64,000 nucleotides of DNA from Rhodococcus rhodochrous (GTDB lineage Bacteria; Actinomycetota; Actinomycetes; Mycobacteriales; Mycobacteriaceae): the NCBI RefSeq assembly GCF_014854695.1, contig NZ_CP027557.1, positions 4,216,001 through 4,280,000 on the forward strand, read 5' to 3'. Numbering within the stretch: position 1 is the stretch's first letter; each line of letters opens with the position of its first letter. A program made the position numbers and the translations under genes. A model generated the notes under the pieces. The model was not told where the DNA came from and did not search any database. It was given only the letters and a program-made list of their open reading frames with translations. Below, one piece after another: positions 9,480 to 18,866 of the stretch.

Positions 9480-9683
9480 ATGAACTTCGAGAACCAGGCC
9501 CCCCGTCCCTTCACCCGCTCCTCGTCCCAGCGCATGCTCGGTGGTGTGTGCGCCGGACTGGCCGAGTACTTCAACGTCGACCTCAACCTCGTGCGTGCAG
9601 GCGCAGTCCTCGCAGCCTTCGTCACGGGCGGCACCGCCGTGTTGCTCTACCTCGCCCTGTGGATGCTGATCCCCGAGAACTGA
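9480..9683 (+). CDS. PspC domain small membrane protein
   Basis: A 67-residue protein starting ATG at 9480. It carries the PspC signature RMLGGVCAGLAEYFNVDLNLVRAGAV (the segment has RMLGGVCAGLAEYF and DLNLVR) followed by one transmembrane segment (VLLYLALWMLIP). PspC-type proteins take part in envelope stress sensing in other bacteria. No psp partner lies next to it here. A perfect 16-bp hairpin terminator follows. Confidence 0.85.
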   Translation: MNFENQAPRPFTRSSSQRMLGGVCAGLAEYFNVDLNLVRAGAVLAAFVTGGTAVLLYLALWMLIPEN

Positions 9684-9709
9684 TCCGGGTCACGGGGTCG
9701 GCCGAGACG

Positions 9710-9745
9710 ACGACACCCCCGGCGGAGATCCGCCGGGGGTGTCGT
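9710..9745. terminator. Perfect 16-bp hairpin, probably bidirectional
   Basis: ACGACACCCCCGGCGG (9710-9725), loop AGAT, and its exact complement at 9730-9745. It lies 26 bp after the PspC stop and 44 bp below the stop of the small peptide gene on the other strand, so it can end both transcripts. Confidence 0.8.
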
Positions 9746-9789
9746 ATTCCGCTGCGAGGCAGCGGCACAGCTGTTCAGCTCAGCAGGAA

Positions 9790-9897
9790 CTACTGGCCGA
9801 GGCCGAGAACGGCACTGCCGGTCTCGAGCAGGGTGCCGAGCAGTTCGGTGCCGCCGAGCAGTTCGAGGGCAGAGCCGATGAGTTCGATGACGTCCAT
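9790..9897 (-). CDS. 35-residue acidic amphipathic peptide, possible PorA/PorH-like channel peptide
   Basis: The ATG at 9897 has an excellent ribosome site, GAAGGAGATTCACATG, which argues for a real gene although it is far below usual size cut-offs. The peptide (MDVIELIGSALELLGG...) has no basic residue, no signal peptide and no Cys. Acidic residues at 5, 12, 18 and 25 (plus D2) line one face of a predicted helix while the other face is Leu/Ile/Val/Gly. This resembles the cell-wall channel peptides PorA/PorH of Corynebacterium (about 45-57 residues, acidic, no signal sequence). It lies downstream of a mycolyltransferase gene on the same strand. The porin role is inference. Confidence 0.6.
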   Translation of the reverse strand: MDVIELIGSALELLGGTELLGTLLETGSAVLGLGQ

Positions 9898-9958
9898 GTG
9901 AATCTCCTTCGTCCGATCACATACCGGACGGGTCTCGTCCGATTGCTTTTCGCCTACC

Positions 9959-9980
9959 CGGAATTCCGATCGGAATTCCG
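9959..9980. repeat. 22-bp perfect palindrome
   Basis: CGGAATTCCGA followed by its exact reverse complement, centred 72 bp upstream of the 35-residue peptide start. It is itself built from two CGGAATTCCG palindromes sharing the centre. Could be an operator or a leader hairpin. Confidence 0.6.
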
Positions 9981-10045
9981 TCGGGCTCGCCTCAATTCTC
10001 AACACATTCGACGTGCCTGCGCGACCCGAGAATACGCAAATCGGA

Positions 10046-10061
10046 TGTGATGACATTCACA
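10046..10061. promoter_or_regulatory. Crp/GlxR-type binding site
   Basis: TGTGATGACATTCACA matches the consensus TGTGA-N6-TCACA exactly. It lies about 157 bp upstream of the 35-residue peptide start, the only gene it can serve from upstream, because the other flanking gene ends here. In Corynebacteriales this motif is bound by cAMP-responsive GlxR/Crp proteins. Confidence 0.65.
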
Positions 10062-10245
10062 CTTGCAGAGAAGCTGGGAAGAGCTCACATATGCCCAGCT
10101 CACAGCGTCAAGGAAAGAAAACGGAACGTCCGTACCCAATTATTTCTGTTTGAATTCGACATTTCCGTTCGACCCGATTCATCCCGTTCGCCGACCGATT
10201 ACGGCGAATCGACCGATCCATCGGTCGAATAACGACCGAAAGAAG

Positions 10246-10277
10246 ATGCCCGATTCGACCGGGATCGAATCGGGCAT
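10246..10277 (-). terminator. Rho-independent terminator of the mycolyltransferase gene
   Basis: ATGCCCGATTCGA, a 6-nt loop, and TCGAATCGGGCAT form a perfect 13-bp stem 23 bp beyond the stop at 10301. On the minus strand it is followed by CTTCTTTC. Confidence 0.8.
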
Positions 10278-10300
10278 TTCCGGTGGATCGTCCGGGACCT

Positions 10301-11320
10301 CTACAGTCCGACCGCCTGCGACAGAAGCGGCCACGAGTTGCGCAGATCGTCCTCCCAGTAGTCCCAGGAGTGCGTACCCGCCGGACGCAGGTCGATCCGG
10401 GCGGGGATGTCCAACTCCTCGAGTCGCTGGGCCATCCGCCGGGTGCAGTGGTGGACCGCCGCCTCGATGCTGCCGCCGACGACCACCTGCCCGACGAGCC
10501 CGATCGGGTCGTTGTTCACCGACCGCGATCCGAGCCGCTCGTACTGCCCGGGCAGACCCGAACCCGACGAGATGTACAGGTCGATACCGCGGAGCTTCTC
10601 GGCCTGGAGGTAGGGATCGTTCTCGATCCAGGCCGGATCACCGACCGGGCCCCACATGTTCTCGGGGTCGCCACCCTTGACGCGTACGACGGCCTGCACG
10701 TAGGACTGCCCCAGCGGCGTGCTCGTCTCGGCGCATCCGCTGTATGCCCCGACCGCCTCGTACAGCTCGGGGGCCGTCGTGGCGAGGCCGAGCACCGACG
10801 TCCCCGACATCGACAGACCCGCAATCGCGTTGCGTCCCGACGTCCCGAACTCCCTGTCGATGACCGGCGGGAGTTCGTGCGTCAGGAAGGTCGTCCACAT
10901 GTTGCGGCCGAGCGCGGGATCGTCGTTGCGCCAATCGGTGTAGTAGCTGTAGCCGCCGAGGAGCGGCGTGACGACGTTGATGTTCTTGTCCGAGAAGAAG
11001 TTCTCGACGTCGGTCTGCTTCTCCCAGGTGGCGATTCCCTGCCCGCCTCCCGAGCCGTTGAGCAGGTAGAGGGTGGGGCGCGGTTCGCTCGCGTCGGCGG
11101 GCGTCCGGACCCGGAGGGGGATCACCTTGTCCATCGACGGCGAGTAGACGTTGGCGATGACGGTGCGGTCGCTCTCGCGCTCGACAGAGGTCAGCTCCCC
11201 CACCGGTCGCTGATCGTCGGCTTCCACCGGCTGCGCGAGAGCACCTCCGGGAGCCGCGAGGACCATCGACGTTCCCATCGCCACCGTGAGCAGTACCCGC
11301 CGTAACCAGGACGACCGCAT
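10301..11320 (-). CDS. Mycolyltransferase / antigen 85-type esterase
   Basis: A 339-residue secreted alpha/beta hydrolase. The start at 11320 (MRSSWLRRVLL) has GGGGAAGAG upstream and gives a signal peptide ending near ALAQPVEA (residue 30). Catalytic Ser170 lies in GLSMSG, as in antigen 85 and corynebacterial mycolyltransferases, and a C-terminal THSWDYWEDDL supplies the His and the tryptophan environment. These enzymes transfer mycolic acids between trehalose monomycolate and arabinogalactan, trehalose or proteins, outside the membrane. The gene is monocistronic: terminators precede and follow it. A GTGACA direct repeat lies in its upstream region. Substrate choice among the possible acceptors is not readable. 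Confidence 0.85.
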   Translation of the reverse strand: MRSSWLRRVLLTVAMGTSMVLAAPGGALAQPVEADDQRPVGELTSVERESDRTVIANVYSPSMDKVIPLRVRTPADASEPRPTLYLLNGSGGGQGIATWEKQTDVENFFSDKNINVVTPLLGGYSYYTDWRNDDPALGRNMWTTFLTHELPPVIDREFGTSGRNAIAGLSMSGTSVLGLATTAPELYEAVGAYSGCAETSTPLGQSYVQAVVRVKGGDPENMWGPVGDPAWIENDPYLQAEKLRGIDLYISSGSGLPGQYERLGSRSVNNDPIGLVGQVVVGGSIEAAVHHCTRRMAQRLEELDIPARIDLRPAGTHSWDYWEDDLRNSWPLLSQAVGL

Positions 11321-11401
11321 ATTCTCTTCCCCTCGTCGATCCGTCTGTCTGCGCACCTCGGACCGGTTGCGGATCGGTACGAACCTCCGGAACCGCATGA
11401 A

Positions 11402-11418
11402 GTGACACTTTCGTGACA
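11402..11418. promoter_or_regulatory. GTGACA direct repeat upstream of the mycolyltransferase
   Basis: Two GTGACA hexamers start 11 bp apart (11402 and 11413), 82 bp upstream of the gene start. One-turn-spaced direct repeats of this kind are typical of OmpR-family response regulators such as MtrA or PhoP. Assignment to a particular regulator is inference. Confidence 0.35.
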
Positions 11419-11494
11419 TTCATCGTCCGCGGAGCGCGTTTCGTAACGAATATGTGATCGTTCGGTACGGGAGGCCGGAACGATCGGGGAAGAG

Positions 11495-11534
11495 CACGAG
11501 GCCCGACCCCACCGGAGTGGGATCGGGCCTCGTG
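11495..11534 (-). terminator. Terminator of groEL
   Basis: CACGAGGCCCGACCCCA and TGGGATCGGGCCTCGTG form a 17-bp stem with one mismatch and a 6-nt loop. It lies beyond the tandem repeats that follow the groEL stop codon. Confidence 0.75.
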
Positions 11535-11546
11535 TGGCTCAGCGGC

Positions 11547-13358
<1,812 letters not shown>

Positions 13359-13371
13359 TCACCCTACCGAC

Positions 13372-13398
13372 CTGGCACTCACGTGTTGCGAGTGCTAA
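13372..13398 (-). promoter_or_regulatory. CIRCE element 1 (HrcA operator)
   Basis: CTGGCACTC-N9-GAGTGCTAA matches CIRCE (TTAGCACTC-N9-GAGTGCTAA) with two changes in the left arm. It covers the expected -35 area of the groEL promoter whose TAGGGT -10 lies at 13361-13366. Confidence 0.85.
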
Positions 13399-13406
13399 GT
13401 GCATTC

Positions 13407-13433
13407 TTAGCACTCGGGGGTGGCGAGTGCAAG
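13407..13433 (-). promoter_or_regulatory. CIRCE element 2 (HrcA operator)
   Basis: TTAGCACTC-N9-GAGTGCAAG: perfect left arm and two changes at the end of the right arm. It is centred 35 bp upstream of CIRCE 1, and the inner arms of the two sites also pair with each other. Confidence 0.85.
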
Positions 13434-13514
13434 ATTACCGGCGCCTGCCACCCCCGTCACGAAATCCGCGAAGACCGACTACACGGTCGTCCGGATCATC
13501 GGTGCGGCGCTCGC

Positions 13515-14039
13515 TCAGCGCGGCGTCGAACCGACCCCCACGGCGCACCACTGCCCCGTCGCGGTGTTGACCGCGAACGACTGGGCTCCGACGCACGTGA
13601 CGCCGGTGGTGTCGGCCGTGGCGCCCGACCCGTAGCCGGCCACCGACAGGGTCGTCGCCGGACCCTGCGCCCACGAGTGGCTCAGTCCGCCGCCGAGCGC
13701 GTAGGCGAACGAACGGCCGCCGTCACGGGCTGCACTGAGCGCCGTGCCGAAGCCCGTCGCGTGGGCTTCGGCGGCACCGGCCGACTCGGCGACCGACACC
13801 GCGGTGCCGCTGTCGGCCGCATACGCGCGAGCGAAGGCGTCCTCGGCGGTGGCACCGCAGCTGGCGGTATCGGACACCAGGATGTCGTTGGCAGAAGGAG
13901 GCGACACACAGGTCACCGGCGCCGCTGCGGCGGTACCCCCACCGAACAGCGCAGCCGAGGCCACACCGACGGCGACGAGCACACCGGCCCGGAACGAACG
14001 GCGCGCGGTGAGAACGGATCGGAAGGAACGAATGGACAA
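13515..14039 (-). CDS. Secreted Ala/Ser/Gly-rich protein of unknown function (DUF6764-like)
   Basis: A TTG start at 14039 is proposed because AGAGGAG sits 7 bases before it; this gives 174 residues. A signal peptide runs through RAGVLVAVGVASAALFGGGTAAAAPVT. The mature protein has four Cys residues (VTCVSPP, ASCGAT, VTCVGA, QWCAVG) and many Ala/Gly/Ser, with periodic AxS/AxA patterns. It resembles the short actinobacterial exported DUF6764 family, function unknown. The next gene upstream on the same strand (HAD) ends 141 bp away. Confidence 0.65.
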   Translation of the reverse strand: MSIRSFRSVLTARRSFRAGVLVAVGVASAALFGGGTAAAAPVTCVSPPSANDILVSDTASCGATAEDAFARAYAADSGTAVSVAESAGAAEAHATGFGTALSAARDGGRSFAYALGGGLSHSWAQGPATTLSVAGYGSGATADTTGVTCVGAQSFAVNTATGQWCAVGVGSTPR

Positions 14040-14180
14040 GAACGGGCTCCTCTGCACTGGAGTGCCTCTTCGCGAAAGGCTGCGTCTGCGCGAACTGGGG
14101 AACGAGCGCCCCGCGCGAACGGGGGGCCGGCGCCCCGGCGGTAGGGTACCGATCACATGCGTCTCACGCGAGACCACGTG

Positions 14181-14957
14181 TCACAGACTGTCGAGGAGCC
14201 CCGGGAGATCGGCGACGGAGTCGATGACGTGGTCGGGACGATCGACCGCCAGGTCCAGGACGGATTGCCGAAACTTTCCGGTACGCACCAGGATTCCCGT
14301 CATACCGAGGCGTTGCCCCGGGACGACCTCGCCAGCGATGTCGTCGCCGACGACCACCATCCGATCCGGTTCGACACCCATCCGCTCCGACGCGACGAGG
14401 AAGCCGCGCAGCGACGGCTTGCCCACCGCCACCACCGACCGGCCGGTGAGCTCCTCGAGTCCGGCCAGGTAGACCCCGGTGTCGATGCGCAACCCGTCGG
14501 CGGCCTGCCACGCGAGAGCCCGGTGCATCGCGACCACCGGGACGTCCTCGAGCATCAGTTCGGCGACGCGACTCATCGCCCGGTGCGTGAAGGCATCCCC
14601 CGCGCCACCGAGGATCACCACTTCCGGATCGTCCTCGTCCAGCACGAGACCGTCGAGATCGGCGGCGATGTCGCCCTCGTTGAGGACCCAGCAGCGCAGA
14701 CCCGGATAGGTCTGCCGAACGTGGTCGACGGTGAGGGACACCGCGGTGACGATCTCGTCCGGCGAGACCTCCATCCCGAGATCGGTGAGCCGCTGCGCGA
14801 TCTCGGCGCACGTCCGGGAGGTGGTGTTGGTGAGGAAGGCGCGACGGACGCCGTCGGCACGCAGTCGTGCCAGGACGTCCGCCGCGCCCGGGACGGGCTG
14901 CCACTCGGTGACGAGCACGCCCTCGATATCGAACAACACCCCGTCCACACGCGTCAT
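14181..14957 (-). CDS. HAD-IIA family phosphatase (LHPP/NagD-like)
   Basis: A 258-residue HAD-superfamily protein. Motif I is VLFDIEGVL with the nucleophile D10; motif II is FLTNTTSR; motif III/IV is GKPSLRGF then VVVGDDIAGEV. The cap between motifs II and III is the C2 type of NagD and LHPP. The usual second Asp of DxD is Glu here (DIE). The start appears leaderless: TAGGCT ends 6 bases before the ATG. It lies 44 bp downstream of htpG on the same strand. The substrate is unknown. Confidence 0.8.
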   Translation of the reverse strand: MTRVDGVLFDIEGVLVTEWQPVPGAADVLARLRADGVRRAFLTNTTSRTCAEIAQRLTDLGMEVSPDEIVTAVSLTVDHVRQTYPGLRCWVLNEGDIAADLDGLVLDEDDPEVVILGGAGDAFTHRAMSRVAELMLEDVPVVAMHRALAWQAADGLRIDTGVYLAGLEELTGRSVVAVGKPSLRGFLVASERMGVEPDRMVVVGDDIAGEVVPGQRLGMTGILVRTGKFRQSVLDLAVDRPDHVIDSVADLPGLLDSL

Positions 14958-14963
14958 GCATCG

Positions 14964-14969
14964 AGCCTA
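14964..14969 (-). promoter_or_regulatory. -10 element for leaderless HAD mRNA
   Basis: On the minus strand TAGGCT is followed after 6 bases by the ATG of the HAD gene, so transcription should start at or next to the A of the start codon. There is no ribosome site. Confidence 0.5.
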
Positions 14970-15001
14970 TCCGCGTGCGTGCCCACGGCGACAGGCTCGG
15001 C

Positions 15002-16927
15002 TCACACGCTTCCGGCGAGACGTTCGGCGAGCAGGCGGGTGAACCGCGCCGGATCCTCCACCTCGCCACCCTCGGCGATCAGCGCCATGCCGTGGAGCAG
15101 CTCGGCGACGTCGGCGAGCGAGGCATCGTCCGGACGCTGTTCCCGGGCCGTGCGCAGACCCGACACGAGCGGGTGACCGGGGTTGAGTTCGAGGATCCTC
15201 TTGACCCGCGGCACCGGCTGACCGGACGCCTTGTACATCCGCTCGAGCGCGGGCGACATGCTGAAGGTGTCGCCGACGATGCACGCCGGGGAGGACGTCA
15301 GGCGCGACGAGAGCCGCACGTCCTTGACCTGCTCGTCGAGGGTCTCCTTCATCCACGACAGCAGGTCGCCGAACTCCTTCTCCTTCTCCTCGCGTTCGGC
15401 TTCGGCGGCCTTCTTCTCGTCCTCGGTACCGAGGTCGACGTCGCCCTTGGCGATCGACTGGAAGCGCTTGCCCTCGAACTCCGGAACGGAGGTCACCCAC
15501 ATCTCGTCGACGGGGTCGGTCAGGAGCAGCACCTCGATGCCCTTGTCGCGGAACGCCTCCATGTGCGGGGAGCTCTCGAGCAGCTGGCGCGACTCGCCGG
15601 TCAGGTAGTAGATCGCGTCCTGGCCGTCCTTCATACGCTCGACGTAACCGGCGAGCGTGGTCTGCTCCTCCTCGCTCGCCGTCGAGTCGAACGACGAGAT
15701 CGCCAGCAGCGTGTCGCGGTTGTCGGTGTCGGAGATCAGGCCTTCCTTGACGACCCGGCCGAACTCGCGCCAGAACTTCGTGTACTTCTCGGGTTCCTTC
15801 GCGGCCATGTCCTTGACGGTCGCGAGGACCTTCTTCGTCAGGCGGCGACGGATGGCCCGGATTTGCCGGTCCTGCTGCAGAATCTCACGAGAGACGTTGA
15901 GCGACAGGTCCTGTGCGTCGACCACACCCTTGACGAAACGCAGGTACTCGGGGACGAGATCCTCGCAGTCGTCCATGATGAACACGCGCTTGACGTACAA
16001 CTGCACGCCGGTGCGCCGTTCGCGGGCGAACAGGTCGAAGGGCGCGTGCTCCGGGATGAACAGCAGCGCCTGGTATTCGAAGGTGCCCTCGGCCTTGAGC
16101 GGGATGATCTCGAGCGGCTCGTCCCAGGCATGGGCGATGTGCTTGTAGAAGTCCTTGTACTCGTCCTCGGAGACCTCGTCCTTCGAGCGCGCCCACAACG
16201 CCTTCTGCGAGTTGAGGGTCTTGGTCTCGAAGGTCACCTCGTCGGTGCCGTCCTCCGACTTCGTGGTGCGCGAGACCTCCATGCGGATCGGCCACGCGAT
16301 GAAATCCGAGTACTTCTTGACGATCTCCTCGAGCTTCCACTGCGAGGTGTAATCGAACAGGTGGTCCTCGGCATCCTCGGGCTTGAGATGCAGGATCACC
16401 GAGGTGCCCTGGGGCGCGTCGTCGACCTCGGCGATCGTGTAGGTGGATTCGCCGCTGGACTCCCAGCGCGTACCGGTCTTCTCCCCGGCCTTGCGGGTGA
16501 CGAGCGTGACCTTGTCGGCGACCATGAACGACGAATAGAAGCCGATACCGAACTGGCCGATCAACTCCTCGGAAGCGGCGGCGTCCTTGGCCTCGCGCAG
16601 CTTCTGCCGGAGTTCGCCGGTGCCGGACTTCGCGAGGGTGCCGATGAGATCGACGACCTCGTCGCGGTTCATGCCGATGCCGTTGTCGCGCACGGTCAGG
16701 GTGCGCGCATCCTTGTCCACCTCGAGCTCGACGTGCAGGTCGGAGGTGTCGACGTCGAGATCCTTGTTTCGGAACGACTCCAGCCGGAGCTTGTCCAGGG
16801 CGTCCGACGCGTTGGAGATCAACTCGCGCAGGAAGGTGTCCTTGTTCGAGTAGATCGAGTGGATCATCAGATCCAGCAACTGCCGCGTCTCGGCCTGGAA
16901 TTCACGCTGTTCGACGTTCGTACTCAT
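15002..16927 (-). CDS. htpG: Molecular chaperone HtpG (Hsp90)
   Basis: A 641-residue bacterial Hsp90, full length. The start at 16927 (MSTNVEQREF) is preceded by AAAGGGAA. The N-terminal GHKL ATPase has ELISNASDALDKLR, DNGIGMNRDEV, and GQFGIGFYSSFMV. The middle domain has the catalytic-loop region RVFIMDDCEDLVPEYLRFVKGVVD and LNVSREILQQ. The C-terminal dimerisation domain follows. It is a cytoplasmic ATP-dependent chaperone. Together with groEL the region carries two major chaperones, but htpG lacks an obvious CIRCE. Confidence 0.96.
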   Translation of the reverse strand: MSTNVEQREFQAETRQLLDLMIHSIYSNKDTFLRELISNASDALDKLRLESFRNKDLDVDTSDLHVELEVDKDARTLTVRDNGIGMNRDEVVDLIGTLAKSGTGELRQKLREAKDAAASEELIGQFGIGFYSSFMVADKVTLVTRKAGEKTGTRWESSGESTYTIAEVDDAPQGTSVILHLKPEDAEDHLFDYTSQWKLEEIVKKYSDFIAWPIRMEVSRTTKSEDGTDEVTFETKTLNSQKALWARSKDEVSEDEYKDFYKHIAHAWDEPLEIIPLKAEGTFEYQALLFIPEHAPFDLFARERRTGVQLYVKRVFIMDDCEDLVPEYLRFVKGVVDAQDLSLNVSREILQQDRQIRAIRRRLTKKVLATVKDMAAKEPEKYTKFWREFGRVVKEGLISDTDNRDTLLAISSFDSTASEEEQTTLAGYVERMKDGQDAIYYLTGESRQLLESSPHMEAFRDKGIEVLLLTDPVDEMWVTSVPEFEGKRFQSIAKGDVDLGTEDEKKAAEAEREEKEKEFGDLLSWMKETLDEQVKDVRLSSRLTSSPACIVGDTFSMSPALERMYKASGQPVPRVKRILELNPGHPLVSGLRTAREQRPDDASLADVAELLHGMALIAEGGEVEDPARFTRLLAERLAGSV

Positions 16928-17050
16928 TCCGGGTTCCCTTTCCACAAGCAGAACTTCCCCGGAAATAGTAAGCCGTCCGCGAGTCCGGCCCGCTTGCGCT
17001 TCCAGGTCCATGATGGAAGGTGCAGGCTTCGTCGTTCACAGGAGGTTGCG

Positions 17051-18301
17051 ATGACGGTTCGTCGGACGGTGGTCGTCGGTGCGGGCATCGTGGGTCTGTC
17101 CACCGCGTGGTTTCTGCAGGATCGAGGCATCGAGGTCACGGTGCTCGATCGAGTCGGCGTGGCGGGTGACGCCTCGTGGGGCAACGCCGGATGGCTCGCG
17201 CCGGCACTGACCCTGCCGCTACCCGAGCCGGGGGTGCTGCGTTACGGCGTGCGCTCGATGTTCCGGCCGTCGTCGCCGGTGTACGTGCCGCCCACGACGG
17301 ATCTGCGGTTGCTGCGCTTCCTCGCCGACTTCGCCCGGCACTGCACGAGGCGGCAGTGGACGTCGTCGATGGAGGTCTTCGCGCGCGCCAACCGCCTCGC
17401 CCTCGATGCCTACGACGATCTCGCCCGCGGGTCGGGCGACACGATCGTCACCGAGCCGACGCGGGTCGCCGATCCGTTCCTCGCGGCGTTCACCTCGGAC
17501 GACGACCGTCGGCTGCTGGTCGAGGAGTTCGAACACGCGCGTGCGGCCGGCAGCGAGATCGACTTCGACCTGCTCGACACCGACACACTGCATTCGCTCG
17601 AACCGCTGCTCGGGGACTCGGTGCGGGTGGGTCTCCGGATCCGGGGGCAGCGGTTCATCGATCCGCCGCGGTTCGTCGCCGCGCTGGCGCACGCGGTCCG
17701 CGCCCGGGGTGCGGAGATCGTCACCGACGTCGACGTCGAGGAGGTGCGCGACACCGGTCGCGGGGTGGATGTCGTCGTGGCCGGTGGGGACTCGCGGTCG
17801 GCGGATGCGGTGGTGCTCGCGAACGGAGCGTGGCTCGGGTCGCTCGCCCGGCCGTTCGGTGTGCGCACGCAGGTCCAGGCCGGTCGCGGCTACAGCTTCA
17901 GCGTGCGACCGCCGAGCCTGCCGAAGAACCCGGTCTACTTCCCTGCCCAGCGGGTGGCGTGCACACCCCTCCAGGACCGTTTCCGGGTCGCGGGAATGAT
18001 GGAGTTCCGCAGCCCCGACGCCCCGCTCGACCCGCGACGCATCCGGGCGATCGTCGACGCGACCCGTCCGCTGTTGCGCGATGTCGACTGGGACGGGCGC
18101 AGCGAGGAGTGGGTGGGCTCGCGGCCGTGCACGGCGGACGGGCTCCCGCTGATCGGCCGCACCCGTTCGGAGCGGGTCCACGTCGCCGGCGGGCACGGGA
18201 TGTGGGGTGTGGCGCTCGGTCCCCTCACCGGACGGCTGCTCGCCGGGTCGATGACCGGCGAGCCGGATCCGTTGCTCAGGTCGTTCGATCCGCTGCGCTG
18301 A
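17051..18301 (+). CDS. FAD-dependent oxidoreductase (D-amino-acid dehydrogenase/DadA-like)
   Basis: A 416-residue flavoprotein starting ATG at 17051 with AGGAGG upstream. The FAD-binding Rossmann motif is VVVGAGIVGLSTAWFLQDRG, and SWGNAGWLAPAL follows as in DadA. A second conserved block near the end is RPCTADGLPLIGRT with AGGHGMWGVALGP. Members deaminate D-amino acids or oxidise glycine/sarcosine-type amines at the membrane or in the cytoplasm. Its 3' end overlaps the convergent PadR gene by 26 bp. The exact amine is unknown. Confidence 0.82.
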   Translation: MTVRRTVVVGAGIVGLSTAWFLQDRGIEVTVLDRVGVAGDASWGNAGWLAPALTLPLPEPGVLRYGVRSMFRPSSPVYVPPTTDLRLLRFLADFARHCTRRQWTSSMEVFARANRLALDAYDDLARGSGDTIVTEPTRVADPFLAAFTSDDDRRLLVEEFEHARAAGSEIDFDLLDTDTLHSLEPLLGDSVRVGLRIRGQRFIDPPRFVAALAHAVRARGAEIVTDVDVEEVRDTGRGVDVVVAGGDSRSADAVVLANGAWLGSLARPFGVRTQVQAGRGYSFSVRPPSLPKNPVYFPAQRVACTPLQDRFRVAGMMEFRSPDAPLDPRRIRAIVDATRPLLRDVDWDGRSEEWVGSRPCTADGLPLIGRTRSERVHVAGGHGMWGVALGPLTGRLLAGSMTGEPDPLLRSFDPLR

Positions 18302-18824
18302 CCGGCCCGGGTTCGAGACGGTCGCGCACGCGGTCGAACCATTCGAGGACGGCCCGTTCGTAGAGGATGCCGAAATCGAGGGTCGCCGCGGCGTGCGGCG
18401 GAAGGATGTCGGCCGCCGCCTGCTGTTCGTAGGCGGCGAGCTGCTCCTCGTGTCTGCGGCGATGGTCGGCAAGCATCTCGGTGAGGCGCTCGGGCGGGAG
18501 GTGATCGCCGAAGGCGACGGTCAGCAGCAGGGGGTGGCGGATGTTCTCGTCGCCCGGTTCGCGGTCGATCCATTCGGCGAAGGCCGTGCGTCCGGCCTCG
18601 GTCAGCACGTAGGGCTTGCGGTCGCGCGGGCCCTTCTCCCCTGCCTCGATCAGTCCCCGCCGTTCCATCGCGGCCAGTTCCCGGTAGACCTGGCTCGTCG
18701 TCAGCGACCAGAACTTGCCGATGCGCGTCTGTGCGGTGGACACCAGGTCCCAGCCCGTTTTGGGGCCTTCGTGGAGGAATCCGAGCAGTGACGCGGCGGT
18801 GGCGTTGAGCGGTCGTCCGGTCAT
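18276..18824 (-). CDS. PadR-family transcriptional regulator
   Basis: A 182-residue protein starting ATG at 18824 with AAAGGAA upstream. The N-terminal winged helix (LLGFLHEGPKTGWDL, SLTTSQVYRELAAMERRGLIE, KPYVLTEAGRTAF) is typical of PadR. The C-terminal half (LADHRRRHEEQLAAYEQQ) is a predicted coiled-coil dimerisation domain of the PadR/AphA kind. It is divergent from a DUF1707 membrane protein with 108 bp between starts, which holds three TTCCA/TGGAA dyads. It probably represses itself and that gene. Confidence 0.88.
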   Translation of the reverse strand: MTGRPLNATAASLLGFLHEGPKTGWDLVSTAQTRIGKFWSLTTSQVYRELAAMERRGLIEAGEKGPRDRKPYVLTEAGRTAFAEWIDREPGDENIRHPLLLTVAFGDHLPPERLTEMLADHRRRHEEQLAAYEQQAAADILPPHAAATLDFGILYERAVLEWFDRVRDRLEPGPVSAADRTT

Positions 18825-18866
18825 TGCCGGTTCCTTTCGCGATTCGGGTACGGAAAAGACTTGACA

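Larger units (their letters stand above)
9898..10300. other. 403-bp AT-richer intergenic region with regulatory signals
   Basis: No convincing coding sequence is seen here; the short frames lack ribosome sites. The stretch is clearly poorer in GC than its surroundings. It holds the leader of the 35-residue peptide gene, a 22-bp palindrome (9959-9980), a Crp/GlxR-type site (10046-10061) and the terminator of the mycolyltransferase gene (10246-10277). Confidence 0.6.

Noticed and set aside
10047..10680. Small plus-strand frames in the AT-richer intergenic region
   Set aside because: No ribosome sites, unusual composition, and they overlap a Crp-type site, a terminator and the mycolyltransferase gene.
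13398..13415. GAGTGCTAA-N8-TTAGCACTC read as a separate third operator
   Set aside because: It is formed by the inner arms of the two true CIRCE elements and has the wrong arm order and spacing for CIRCE.
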